From: Nitrospira sp. | GTDB taxonomy: Bacteria; Nitrospirota; Nitrospiria; Nitrospirales; Nitrospiraceae | Direction: 5' to 3' | Length of the DNA stretch: 64,000 nucleotides | NCBI GenBank assembly: GCA_015903945.1 | Contig: JABMDL010000001.1 | Span: forward strand, 1-64,000 | Shown here: one piece after another, positions 1-8,229 of the stretch | How positions within the stretch are numbered: the first letter of the stretch is position 1 | How the letters are laid out: each line of letters begins with the position of its first letter | Program-made: the position numbers and the translations under genes | The notes under the pieces: generated by a model | What the model was told of the DNA's origin: nothing | Seen by the model: only the letters and a program-made list of their open reading frames with translations | Database searches by the model: none

Positions 1-279
1 CTTCAGCATGTCTGGAGTCAGCTGAATCCCCGTCGCCTTGGACCGTGCGGTCACGACTCCTTCCAAGGTCTCCCGCTCATGTTCGGCATAGCCCTTCACG
101 TTGGCCACGAGGTTCGGAATCAGGTCGGCGCGCCGTTGGTATTGATTGATGACTTCGCTCCAGGCTGCTTTGGTATCCTCATCCAACCCTTGCAGGTCGT
201 TGTAGCCGCAGCCGGACACGAACAGCGCCCCTGCCAGCACCAAGCTGATCGCGATCTGCTTCAATCCTCCGCACGTCAT
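1..279 (-). CDS. lemA: LemA family lipoprotein, 3' end outside window
   Basis: The first 93 codons are present and the gene runs off the window start. The N-terminus has a short hydrophobic segment ending in the lipobox-like FVSGCGY, then LQGLDEDTKAAWSEVINQYQ and RRADLIPNLVANVKGYAEHE, the hallmark region of LemA proteins (long helical-bundle, membrane-attached proteins of poorly known function). The ATG at 279-277 is preceded by GAAGGAGG at about 9 nt. LemA genes are often followed by TPM-domain or M48 protease genes; that neighbour would lie outside the window. Identification is from the conserved NLVxxVKGYAxHE motif; the role is not known from sequence. Confidence 0.85.
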   Translation of the reverse strand, partial: MTCGGLKQIAISLVLAGALFVSGCGYNDLQGLDEDTKAAWSEVINQYQRRADLIPNLVANVKGYAEHERETLEGVVTARSKATGIQLTPDMLK

Positions 280-431
280 GGCACCATCCCTCCTTCGACA
301 AACCTGGCCCCTTTTCTTCCAGCTTGGTTCTCATGCTACCATGACGATGGCCGTGAAGATACGTTGTGCCAGAGGCTGCATCGCCAGCACGTTCCGCCAC
401 AGCATTATGGAAAGTTGACAGAGGCCGGACC

Positions 432-764
432 ATGCACCCAGCATTACGAGATGCCTACGAGCGAGAACTGGTTGCAGCAGCGGAGCGGTATTCAGGCCAT
501 GACCTTGAGCAGGCGTTTTTCCACCTGGAACGCGCCCATATTCTCGGCCAGGCGTTCACCCTCCTTCATGCCAAGGCCCACTGGTGGATGCTGAAGGTCG
601 GTTGGAGACGTCGGGACTTGACCGAGATCACCGGCCAGGTGGCCAGGATCGTTGGGGCAACCTTGTTTACATGGATCTGGGTCCCTGTGGGCAACACCGG
701 CGGCGCTCACGTGCCCTCATTTAAGTCCATGCCGCGATTCCAGAAGAGTTCCAAGAACTGCTGA
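432..764 (+). CDS. DUF3703 family protein
   Basis: This 110-aa soluble protein is rich in His and Trp. The order RAHILGQ, HAKAHWWML, GWRRRDLTEITGQ, then VPVGNTGG matches the DUF3703 family, found in many environmental bacteria, sometimes near metal-resistance genes. Its function is unknown. The ATG at 432 is chosen because GAGG lies 7 nt upstream; an upstream in-frame ATG at 366 would add 22 residues without a ribosome site. It is divergent from the LemA gene, and the 152-nt gap between them probably holds both promoters. The conserved histidines could bind metal, which is inference only. Confidence 0.75.
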   Translation: MHPALRDAYERELVAAAERYSGHDLEQAFFHLERAHILGQAFTLLHAKAHWWMLKVGWRRRDLTEITGQVARIVGATLFTWIWVPVGNTGGAHVPSFKSMPRFQKSSKNC

Positions 765-771
765 ACCCGTC

Positions 772-1266
772 TTATTCCTCGACTCGCTTGACCAGCGGTC
801 GGCCCGACGGCCCGACTGGATAGAGCTTTGACTCGCGTGACGGCTCCTGTTGAACGACCACCGGCGCGGTCATCTCCAATGTTCCGTTCAGGCGCACCCC
901 CTCCTCAATCGAGAGAACGGGAGTCTTGAGACTGCCTTGAATCACGGCTGGGGCAAGCAGCGTGATGCGTTCCGTGGCTTGAATGTCACCTGTAATGGCC
1001 CCTTCGCACACCACCGACCCGGCCGAGACCTTGGCCGTGATCACGGCTTCAGCCCCCACCAACAACCCGCCGTCGGCGTGGATTTCACCATCCAGCGACC
1101 CGTCGATCCGCACGGTACCGGAATAGGTGATCACCCCTTTGAACGTCACGCCCGTCCCGATGAAAGCGCTCACGGTCTCACTGGATACTGGTCGGCTTCT
1201 GATTGAACCATGCCCCTCTGGAGTCATCCCCTCATCCGCATACACAGTATTATCTTGCTTCCACAT
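772..1266 (-). CDS. Bactofilin (polymer-forming cytoskeletal protein)
   Basis: This 164-aa protein has a central right-handed beta-helix typical of bactofilins (DUF583): about residues 32-135 repeat the pattern G.V...G.I...G.L, starting at FIGTGVTFKGVITYSGTVRI and passing through GSLDGEIHADGGLLVG. The flanks are disordered and charged or Pro-rich, as usual. Bactofilins polymerise without nucleotide and scaffold cell-wall or polar machinery. GGAGGGG lies 6 nt before the ATG. It is convergent with the DUF3703 gene, 7 nt apart. No peptidoglycan hydrolase partner is adjacent, so its specific job is not visible. Confidence 0.9.
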   Translation of the reverse strand: MWKQDNTVYADEGMTPEGHGSIRSRPVSSETVSAFIGTGVTFKGVITYSGTVRIDGSLDGEIHADGGLLVGAEAVITAKVSAGSVVCEGAITGDIQATERITLLAPAVIQGSLKTPVLSIEEGVRLNGTLEMTAPVVVQQEPSRESKLYPVGPSGRPLVKRVEE

Positions 1267-1382
1267 ACAATCCCCTCCCTCTTCCCTCTCATCAAATGGT
1301 GTGATATGAGTCGTCTTGCCTGATCCTGGCCCTTCTCTATCGGTTCCTAACGGAATTTATTGAGTGCCGGGGGGTAAAAATC

Positions 1383-1448
1383 AGGCCGGATGGGTGCAAA
1401 TCCACCCTCCATACTTTATCGTGGGTGGCTCCCCCCAAGTCCCGGCCT
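1383..1448 (+). other. Possible structured 5' leader (three-way junction)
   Basis: A perfect 7-bp outer stem AGGCCGG (1383-1389) / CCGGCCT (1442-1448) encloses a hairpin GGGTG-CAAATC-CACCC (1392-1407) and a weaker TGGG/CCCA pairing. It ends 12 nt before the ATG at 1461. The short GGTGCAAATCC string recalls a piece of cobalamin riboswitches, but the rest of that consensus is absent. It may be only a fortuitous GC-rich fold. Confidence 0.22.
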
Positions 1449-1460
1449 CAAGAACTCGTC

Positions 1461-1766
1461 ATGACTCTCGAACGGTCGTCTCATTTGCCCGGCGGATTTC
1501 AGGTGCGGCACCACACGCTGGGTATCTATCAAGGCAGTGCGATCGATCTTGCCTTCTGGCATCCTTCTTCCAATATGCCGGAGTATGGCCTATGCCGGTT
1601 TTCCACCGAGGACCAAGCACACGCGCTCATCGATTTTCTCTGCTCGGCCATGTGTACAGAGCCCCTGGATCGGAACGATCTGACAGTTGAACCTTACGAC
1701 CTCACGAAACATGATCAGTTAGTGACGGATTACCCGCTTCCGTCAGCCTGGGAAACGCCCCTCTAG
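1461..1766 (+). CDS. Conserved-looking hypothetical protein, 101 aa
   Basis: I do not recognise this protein. It has no signal peptide or membrane segment and is mixed alpha/beta in character, with a Trp/His-rich start (SHLPGGFQVRHHTLGIYQGS), a central FSTEDQAHALIDFLCSAMCT helix and an acidic C-terminus ending YPLPSAWETPL. The ATG at 1461 is preferred over an in-frame ATG at 1425 because the upstream codons fall in the GC-rich leader structure; neither has a clear ribosome site. It is convergent with the PilZ gene (7 nt apart) and divergent from the bactofilin gene. Confidence 0.5.
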   Translation: MTLERSSHLPGGFQVRHHTLGIYQGSAIDLAFWHPSSNMPEYGLCRFSTEDQAHALIDFLCSAMCTEPLDRNDLTVEPYDLTKHDQLVTDYPLPSAWETPL

Positions 1767-1772
1767 CGGCTC

Positions 1773-2330
1773 TTAGTCATGGGAATTGCTTTGCCCCTCA
1801 ACGAGCGGACTGGCAATCGGCGAGGCCACCGCCTTCGACAAGACAGAGGACGTGACACCTGAGCGAGAATGAATGAACTCAAGGAGCCGTTTGTTTTCTT
1901 GGGCCTTTCGGAGAAACTTGAGTGCAATGCCGCGCGCGCTGACAGATCGAACTATCGCCGCCACTTCAATAGGGGGCTCGTTTGGGGCGATCCCGATTTC
2001 CAGATAAAAGATGTCGTCGACATGCACCTGCGTATTGCTCTGAATAACACAGCCGCCCAGCGACAGATCCATGACAGTGCCTTCGCCCCGCACTTTCCCG
2101 CCCGAAAATGACAGACATAACCGAACAGGAATGCGAAGATGTTCCCGGCGGTCGATCGGATGGCCGGAATCCCCTTTCCCCATACTCCAGGCTAAGAAGC
2201 GATGGCTGCAAGTCTGGCAGTGGAACGGCATAATGCCAATCCACATCGCGACATGTTCCCGCGGCGATTGCGGACGGGACTGGAGCACACCGCTGTTCCG
2301 GCACCTCGGACAGGTGATGTGACGGCTCAT
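1773..2330 (-). CDS. Zinc-ribbon and PilZ domain protein
   Basis: This is a 185-aa protein. The N-terminus carries two Cys pairs, CPRCRNSG and CQTCSHRF, about 35 residues apart, forming a probable zinc ribbon. A PilZ domain follows: the c-di-GMP-binding RxxxR is seen in DRREHLRIPVRL and the (D/N)xSxxG motif in MDLSLGGCVI. It is therefore likely to be a c-di-GMP effector; the target is unknown. The start is set at the ATG at 2330-2328, immediately before the zinc ribbon (MSRHITCPRC); an in-frame extension of 16 residues upstream lacks family character. It stands alone, 146 nt from the sdhB stop. Confidence 0.85.
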   Translation of the reverse strand: MSRHITCPRCRNSGVLQSRPQSPREHVAMWIGIMPFHCQTCSHRFLAWSMGKGDSGHPIDRREHLRIPVRLCLSFSGGKVRGEGTVMDLSLGGCVIQSNTQVHVDDIFYLEIGIAPNEPPIEVAAIVRSVSARGIALKFLRKAQENKRLLEFIHSRSGVTSSVLSKAVASPIASPLVEGQSNSHD

Positions 2331-2476
2331 GACAGTCTTGGGTCTCCACCACGGACAAGCGGGTTCCCGCGCTCTCACGATCGAACTATAAAGACCTTTC
2401 CACCACAGTCAAGCTGATTGGCATCCTGCGCAACGGGCGACAAGTCGACGGATTCGTTCAGGGGAGCTGTGGGTAG

Positions 2477-3265
2477 CTAATGAGGCTCAGCCTGCGACGA
2501 GTCTGGTTCGGCGGGCGATCCCGACGCGACGAAGCCGGCACGGAGATATTCCCGGTTGAGCATGGCGATGAACCGGGTACTGATGCGTTTGGGGCAGACC
2601 GCTTCGCACTCGTATTGATTGCCGCAAGCGCCGAATCCTTCCCGGTCCATCGCCTCCATCATCGCAGCGACTCGCCGCGCCCGCTCCGGCTTACCTTGGG
2701 GCAACGTGCCAAGATGAGAGACCTTGGCTGCCACGAACAACGTGGCCGATGCATTTTTGCATGCGGCCACACACGCTCCGCAACCGATGCAGGAAGCCGC
2801 GTCCATGGCGGTCTCAGCCTGCTCCTTACCGATCAGCAGTACGTTGCCGTCGACCGCCCCACCCGTATTGATCGAGATATACCCGCCTGCCTGCATCAGC
2901 CGGTCCAGTGCCCTCCGATCAACGACAAGATCCTTGATGATCGGAAAGGCCCGCGCGCGCCACGGCTCGATCGTAATCACATCTCCAGCGGAAAACCTGC
3001 GCATATAGAGCTGACAGGCAGCCATCCCGCGTTCCGGGCCATGAGGCACCCCGTTGATCACAAGGGAACAACTTCCGCAGATTCCTTCGCGGCAATCGTG
3101 TTCGAACGCCACCGGTTCTTCCCCCTTGAGAATTAACCGCTGGTTGACCCCATCGAGCATCTCCAGGAACGACATGTCAGGACTGACCTCGTCCGTCTCA
3201 TAAGACACCAACCGCCCGGTGTCGTGCGGGCCTTCCTGCCGCCATATCTTCAACGTGAGTTTCAT
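2477..3265 (-). CDS. sdhB: Succinate dehydrogenase/fumarate reductase iron-sulfur subunit
   Basis: This 262-aa subunit carries electrons between the flavin and the haem-bearing anchor. A plant-type ferredoxin domain binds [2Fe-2S] through C58, C63, C66 and C84 (CREGICGSC). The C-terminal domain has [11 protein letters not shown] (159-169) and C214, C220, C224 (CEAVCPK) for the [4Fe-4S] and [3Fe-4S] clusters. It is the third gene of sdhC-sdhA-sdhB. The ATG at 3265 ([10 protein letters not shown]) matches the family start; a start at 3310 would add 15 unlikely residues. In an autotroph using the reductive TCA cycle it could work as fumarate reductase; sequence does not settle direction. Confidence 0.93.
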   Translation of the reverse strand: MKLTLKIWRQEGPHDTGRLVSYETDEVSPDMSFLEMLDGVNQRLILKGEEPVAFEHDCREGICGSCSLVINGVPHGPERGMAACQLYMRRFSAGDVITIEPWRARAFPIIKDLVVDRRALDRLMQAGGYISINTGGAVDGNVLLIGKEQAETAMDAASCIGCGACVAACKNASATLFVAAKVSHLGTLPQGKPERARRVAAMMEAMDREGFGACGNQYECEAVCPKRISTRFIAMLNREYLRAGFVASGSPAEPDSSQAEPH

Positions 3266-3319
3266 CTCCGATTCATGTCCTTCTGTGGCGCCGCACAAGA
3301 GACCATTCACGCTTTTCGG

Positions 3320-5233
3320 TCACTGATAGCTTCTGGTCGTCGGCTGTACAAATTCGAAGGTGAGCGGCTCCTTGTGCAGAAGGGGGGAATCGTCCTGCCG
3401 ATATTCCCAGGCCGCCACATGGGCGAACCGTTCATCGTCTCGTTGCGGCTCTCCATCGGCGGTTTGATATTCCTCCCGGAAATGTGCCCCGCAAGACTCC
3501 TCCCGGTGCAAGGCGTCATGGCACAGCAATTCGGCAAACTCGAGAAAATCCGCCACCCGGCCCGCATACTCCAGCTCTTGATTGAATGTCTCCCCCGATC
3601 CTGGGACGGCTACGTCTCGCCAAAACTCCTCGCGCAACGCAGGAATCGCTTTCAGCGCTCTGGCCAGTCCTGCTTTAGAGCGAGCCATTCCGCAGTGATC
3701 CCATAAAATCTTTCCCACCTCCCGATGAAACGAGGCTGCGGTGCGGCGCCCGTTGGCTCGGAGCAATGTCGCCACCAACCCGGTGACACGCTCCACTGCC
3801 GCACGAGACGCGCGGTGCTCCTCACCCACCGGAGTGGCCTTTGCCGACGCCAAGTAGTGGCCAATGGTGTAGGGCAAGATAAAATATCCATCGGCGAGGC
3901 CTTGCATCAGCGAGCTGGCGCCGAGCCGGTTTGCGCCATGATCCGCAAAATTCGCCTCGCCGATGACAAAGAGTCCTGGGATCGTACTCATCAAATTGTA
4001 ATCAACCCACAGTCCCCCCATGGTATAGTGCGGGGCCGGATAGATGCGCATGGGTACCCGGTAGGCGTCTTCCCCGGTTATCCGCTGGTACATCTCGAAG
4101 AGATTGCCGTATCGCTCCCGCACGACATCCACTCCCTGCCGCTCGATGACATCGGCAAAATCCAAATACACACCGTGGCCACCCGGTCCGACACCGCGGC
4201 CCTCATCACACATCGCCTTCACAGCGCGGGAGGCGACATCACGGGGCACGAGGTTGCCGAACCTCGGATACCGACGCTCCAGGAAATAGTCCCGTTCGGA
4301 CAAGGGAATCTCTTCAGGAAGCCGGCGATCTGCAGGCGCACTCGGCACCCACAGTCGTCCGTCGTTCCGGAGGGATTCGGACATGAGTGTCAGTTTAGCT
4401 TGGTGCGTTTCCGCCGGCGGGATCGCCGTCGGATGGATCTGCGTAAAACAGGGATTAGCAAAGGCGGCACCGTGTTTCCAAGCTCGATACGTTGCCGTCA
4501 CATTGCAGCTGCTCGCATTAGTGGACCGATAGTACACATTCCCGTAACCGCCGGTCGCCAACACAACCGCGTGTGCCATATGGGCCGTAATACGCCCCGT
4601 CACCAAGTCACGGACCACGATACCCCGAGCATGTCCGTCGATTACGACAAGATCGAGCATTTCGGTACGCGGACGCATCGTCACCTGCCCTCGCTCAACC
4701 TGCCAACACAAAGCCGAATAGGCCCCCAAAAGGAGCTGCTGTCCAGTCTGGCCTCGGCAGTAGAACGTGCGGGCGACTTGCACACCCCCGAACGACCGGT
4801 TGGCCAGCTGTCCCCCATACTCCCTCGCAAAAGGAACACCAAGCGCCACACACTGATCAATGATCTGAGTGCTGACTTGGGCCAGCCGATAGACATTGGC
4901 TTCACGTGAACGAAAGTCTCCGCCTTTGATGGTGTCGTAAAATAGCCGTGCGACACTGTCTCCGTCGTCCTGATAATTCTTCGCCGCGTTGATGCCTCCC
5001 TGCGCCGCGATACTGTGCGCCCGTCTCGGGCTATCCTGGGAACAAAAACACTCTACCTGATAACCAAGCTGACCCAGTGTCGACGCCGCGCTGGCTCCGG
5101 CCAATCCAGTGCCAACGACGATGATGTTGATCCGCCGCTTGTTTCCGGGACTCACGAGTTTTTCGGTGAATCGGCGCCGCTCCCACTTCGTTTCCAGCGG
5201 GCCAGGAGGGATCTTGGGGTCGAGCGTCATCAT
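3320..5233 (-). CDS. sdhA: Succinate dehydrogenase/fumarate reductase flavoprotein subunit
   Basis: This is a 637-aa catalytic subunit. The Rossmann FAD site is [10 protein letters not shown] (41-50), and covalent FAD attachment is expected at H73 in [10 protein letters not shown]. The C-terminal region has the family's [20 protein letters not shown]. Its length matches the type-B (Bacillus/epsilon-type) enzymes, paired with a single cytochrome b subunit. The start ATG overlaps the sdhC stop as ATGA (5233-5230), so the genes are translationally coupled. An in-frame second ATG follows immediately. Membrane-bound at the cytoplasmic face through sdhC. Confidence 0.95.
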   Translation of the reverse strand: MMTLDPKIPPGPLETKWERRRFTEKLVSPGNKRRINIIVVGTGLAGASAASTLGQLGYQVECFCSQDSPRRAHSIAAQGGINAAKNYQDDGDSVARLFYDTIKGGDFRSREANVYRLAQVSTQIIDQCVALGVPFAREYGGQLANRSFGGVQVARTFYCRGQTGQQLLLGAYSALCWQVERGQVTMRPRTEMLDLVVIDGHARGIVVRDLVTGRITAHMAHAVVLATGGYGNVYYRSTNASSCNVTATYRAWKHGAAFANPCFTQIHPTAIPPAETHQAKLTLMSESLRNDGRLWVPSAPADRRLPEEIPLSERDYFLERRYPRFGNLVPRDVASRAVKAMCDEGRGVGPGGHGVYLDFADVIERQGVDVVRERYGNLFEMYQRITGEDAYRVPMRIYPAPHYTMGGLWVDYNLMSTIPGLFVIGEANFADHGANRLGASSLMQGLADGYFILPYTIGHYLASAKATPVGEEHRASRAAVERVTGLVATLLRANGRRTAASFHREVGKILWDHCGMARSKAGLARALKAIPALREEFWRDVAVPGSGETFNQELEYAGRVADFLEFAELLCHDALHREESCGAHFREEYQTADGEPQRDDERFAHVAAWEYRQDDSPLLHKEPLTFEFVQPTTRSYQ

Positions 5234-5907
5234 GGCCGTACCAATCCCAGAAAGACCGCGAAAATGATCGCCAGATTGCCCATCACCACAAACAAAGCGA
5301 CCGCGGGCCCCGCAGCCCTAAAGAGACGAATGAGCGCCGCATGCTCGACCCCTAGTGTCTGTAAGCTTCCGGACACCGCATGACTGAGATGCATCCCGAG
5401 CACCAGCTGCCCTGCGCAATAGAGCGCCACATAGAAGGGATTGTGAAATGCCTGGATCACCTTGCCGTAGACATCCCGATGGCCTCGCTCATCCAATTGA
5501 TCGTGAACGGATGGATCACCGAGACCTACGGTCAAATGCAGGATGTGAAACACGATGAAGAGCAGGAGCAGGCTGCCGGTGAGCGCCATCGTGCGCGAAG
5601 CCATGGACGCGACCCGATATTCACGGACCGCGTAGGCCACTGGACGGGCGCGTCGGTTCTGGAGGGCAAGCCGGATGGCCAAGGCAATGTGGGCGACCGC
5701 AACTGTCAGCAACCCAAGCCGCGCACTCCACAAAACAATCGGCATCTCGCGCAGGAACGCGGCATATCGGTTAAGCGCGTCGGGCCCCTCGAATACTTGG
5801 AGATTGCCCAGCATATGAAAACTCACGAATCCAGCCAGGCCTAGCCCACTTAGAGCCACGGCGACTTTGCTGCTCAGCGAGGTCTGAAATTGGTTGGAAC
5901 GCCGCAT
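5230..5907 (-). CDS. sdhC: Succinate dehydrogenase cytochrome b558-type membrane anchor
   Basis: This 225-aa protein has five predicted membrane spans, with conserved His in [27 protein letters not shown] and MHLSHAVSG as haem ligands, as in single-subunit di-haem anchors (b558 family). It exchanges electrons with quinone. The ATG at 5907 is chosen because GAGGGGGC lies just upstream ([10 protein letters not shown]); a longer frame to 6054 has no ribosome site. It is the first gene of the sdhCAB operon. A di-haem anchor allows transmembrane electron transfer, which would fit menaquinone-linked fumarate reduction or reverse-driven succinate oxidation. Confidence 0.92.
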   Translation of the reverse strand: MRRSNQFQTSLSSKVAVALSGLGLAGFVSFHMLGNLQVFEGPDALNRYAAFLREMPIVLWSARLGLLTVAVAHIALAIRLALQNRRARPVAYAVREYRVASMASRTMALTGSLLLLFIVFHILHLTVGLGDPSVHDQLDERGHRDVYGKVIQAFHNPFYVALYCAGQLVLGMHLSHAVSGSLQTLGVEHAALIRLFRAAGPAVALFVVMGNLAIIFAVFLGLVRP

Positions 5908-6169
5908 TGCCCCCTCGAGATTCACATACAGATCGGACAGGCCGTCTCTTCGCTGAGTCGTCGACCGTCTCGCTTCATATGTACTCCGCTTACGCCAAGA
6001 GCTCAAGCAGAACCATTCGGCTTCGCTGCCTTTGAGACTTGTGACAGTATACACATCGGCTTGCGCGTCGCTGGAAGAAGGGGACGGTGGATACGCAACA
6101 CGGGGGGAGGGAGAGAGGATCTCGGCCAGGCGGCGTGAATCCAGCTTACAACGAGGCGGGGTTCATCTA

Positions 6170-6319
6170 TTAAAGGGCAGCCTGAATCGGGACTTCGCTT
6201 GGGCTGATTCCAGATCCGCCACCCTTCGCATCAAGGATTAGCTGGAACCCCTCGTGGATGGGATTTTTGTGGTCCACAAGCAGGATCCGCCGATTGTCGA
6301 TGCCTCCCTCGTGCTTCAT
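6170..6319 (-). pseudogene. Truncated response-regulator receiver domain
   Basis: The ATG at 6319-6317 overlaps the stop of the histidine kinase gene as ATGA. It begins a 49-codon frame reading IDNRRILLVDHKNPIHEGFQ and then LILDAKGGG before drifting and hitting two stops (TAA TAG). The start resembles the receiver-domain opening of response regulators fused to diguanylate cyclases (RRILVVDDNPxIHEDFRxIL). The acidic pair is damaged (DH instead of DD) and everything after the first helix is missing. This is a decayed cognate regulator, or far less likely a retained micro-protein. Nothing recognisable remains between 5908 and 6169. Confidence 0.65.
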
Positions 6320-8229
6320 GCAGCAACATCTGCCAGGAGCACCGGGAGAGAAAGTGTGAATGTGGCTCCACCTCCTACACCCGGGCTAGAGGCCTGGATG
6401 GAGCCGCCCATGTTCTTCGCAGAAATGGCGGCACTGTGCAGGCCCAAGCCGTGTCCATGTTGTTTTGTTGTAAATCCTTGCATAAACAAGCGTGGAAGAT
6501 GTTCGGAGGGAATCCCGCAGCCGCTGTCCGCCACTTCAAGCCGTACGGAATTGGTGCCATCCCCGGTCATACCGACACGCACAGACAGTCGGTGGGTCGC
6601 GGCCGGTTGCGTGGCCATGGCATCTTTAGCATTCGCAATCAAATTGACCAAGATCTGCAGCACTTGATGCCGATCCGTCATGATCAATGGAACAAAGCCG
6701 TATTCTCGGGACACGCGGACCCGATATTTCTCCGGTTCAGGCAGGGCCATCAACAGAGCTTGTTCCATCAGATCTACCATTCGGGACGGCTCACGAATAC
6801 AACCTCTTTGGGCAATGTCTTGCTGCGACAGAACCACCTGCTTCACATGCTCAAGCTTGTTTACGAGGGATTCGAGCTCGCCCTGAATCGTCTGGTGACT
6901 CCCGCTGAGAGAATCGGCAACCAAGCTCAAATACCCAGGGATTTGCTTGCCCTGCGGGTCGACCGTCAGAAATTCCTTCAGATCGCTTTGGTGCTCACGA
7001 AAGAGCGATGCAATCCGGCACACATCGCCCACCATCGGCTTCCGCAGCGTCTTCAAGAGGGTATCCGTCGACACATTGATGCTATTCAGTACATTTCCAA
7101 CGTTGTGAAGCACGTTCGAGGCCACATCTGCCATGCCCGCTTGACGTGACGCTTGCATCAGCCGCTGATACAACTGCTCCTTCTCCGCCTCGACTTTCTT
7201 CCGTTCGTTGATTTCAACAGAGAGGCTTGAATTCGTTTTCTCGAGTGCCTGGTTTTTTTCCAGAATCTGAGTCCGAGACCATTCCAATTCACTGTTGGCC
7301 TCCTTGAGTTCAAAATTTATTCTGTTCAGCTCGGTGACATCGTGGAAGGAGACCAGCGCGCCTTTAACCGAAGCGCCATCATCGATGATAGGCACAGCAT
7401 TGACGATAAACTTCCTTAAGCCCCCTTGGGGTGAATCCAGAAGAAGGGACACGCCTTCTTGTGACTGTTTCTCTTTCACCGCCTGAAACCACGGATACAC
7501 CGAGATCATCCTCGCTGGCTCATCGGATCTCCACAGCATAGTGTCGAGGTCAACCCCGATCAGCGATGTCACCGGCTTTCCAACCGCAGAGCAAAAGGCC
7601 TCGTTGGCCAAGACAATAAAATTCCGGTCGTCGATCATGACTACGCCTTGCGTGAGCGCATCGAGCGCGGCCTTCACACGGGCAGGAACGACACCTGAGG
7701 GATCGAGTTGACGCAGCGTGCGTTTCATAAAAAACAGGTAACCGAGAAATCCCATTACACTGACGAACGCAAGGAACCGTACCCAGGGGTCTGTCAGAAG
7801 CCATGACGCCCCGGATGGGTCAGCCTGCCGAAAGGCAATTTGCAGTGTGCCCCATGGCTGTTTGCCGGAAAAGATAGGAACCTGGAGAAATTCGAGCGTG
7901 GATTCGTCACCGGGCGGCTGCACCCACATCCGAGCATGATCTCCGACCTGTGCTACCGCCGTCCCGTTCTTACGAAGGAGTGCCAGCGACAAGATATCCT
8001 GATTTCGCTTGGCTAAGTTTTCCATCGCGAACTTGATCGTCTCAAGCTGATTGCGTTCGGCAAGCGAGGAATATTGAACGGCCAACGATTCTGCTACATT
8101 GCGCCGATAGTCGAAAACCTGGCGATCGCGGCTCGGCACCACATCGATGAGGAAATCGCCCGCCAGCATTACACTGATCGTCAGACTGACTAAGCCAAGA
8201 CTGACCCACACTAAGGGCGTCGTACGCAT
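6316..8229 (-). CDS. PAS-containing sensor histidine kinase
   Basis: This is a 637-aa inner-membrane sensor. A signal-anchor helix (about 6-30), an extracytoplasmic sensor segment (about 31-148), a second span (about 150-168), a PAS domain (about 185-300), a coiled coil (300-355), then an atypical H-box SNVLHNVGNVLNSI with H375. The ATPase has the N-box NLIANAKDAM (about 529-538), DSGCGIP and GHGLGLH. The NVLHNVGN H-box is typical of the kinases that pair with receiver-GGDEF/EAL regulators. Its ATG overlaps the stop of the giant DUF4347 gene by one base (TAATG), so kinase translation is coupled to the surface protein. Its own regulator gene downstream is truncated. Confidence 0.9.
   Translation of the reverse strand: MRTTPLVWVSLGLVSLTISVMLAGDFLIDVVPSRDRQVFDYRRNVAESLAVQYSSLAERNQLETIKFAMENLAKRNQDILSLALLRKNGTAVAQVGDHARMWVQPPGDESTLEFLQVPIFSGKQPWGTLQIAFRQADPSGASWLLTDPWVRFLAFVSVMGFLGYLFFMKRTLRQLDPSGVVPARVKAALDALTQGVVMIDDRNFIVLANEAFCSAVGKPVTSLIGVDLDTMLWRSDEPARMISVYPWFQAVKEKQSQEGVSLLLDSPQGGLRKFIVNAVPIIDDGASVKGALVSFHDVTELNRINFELKEANSELEWSRTQILEKNQALEKTNSSLSVEINERKKVEAEKEQLYQRLMQASRQAGMADVASNVLHNVGNVLNSINVSTDTLLKTLRKPMVGDVCRIASLFREHQSDLKEFLTVDPQGKQIPGYLSLVADSLSGSHQTIQGELESLVNKLEHVKQVVLSQQDIAQRGCIREPSRMVDLMEQALLMALPEPEKYRVRVSREYGFVPLIMTDRHQVLQILVNLIANAKDAMATQPAATHRLSVRVGMTGDGTNSVRLEVADSGCGIPSEHLPRLFMQGFTTKQHGHGLGLHSAAISAKNMGGSIQASSPGVGGGATFTLSLPVLLADVAA

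Noticed and set aside
1392..1407. Cobalamin riboswitch
   Set aside because: Only the short GGTGCAAATCC string fits; the B12-box and the rest of the conserved core are missing.
3725..4909. A 394-codon plus-strand open frame within sdhA
   Set aside because: Antisense to a clear flavoprotein gene; low-complexity His/Arg composition typical of shadow frames.
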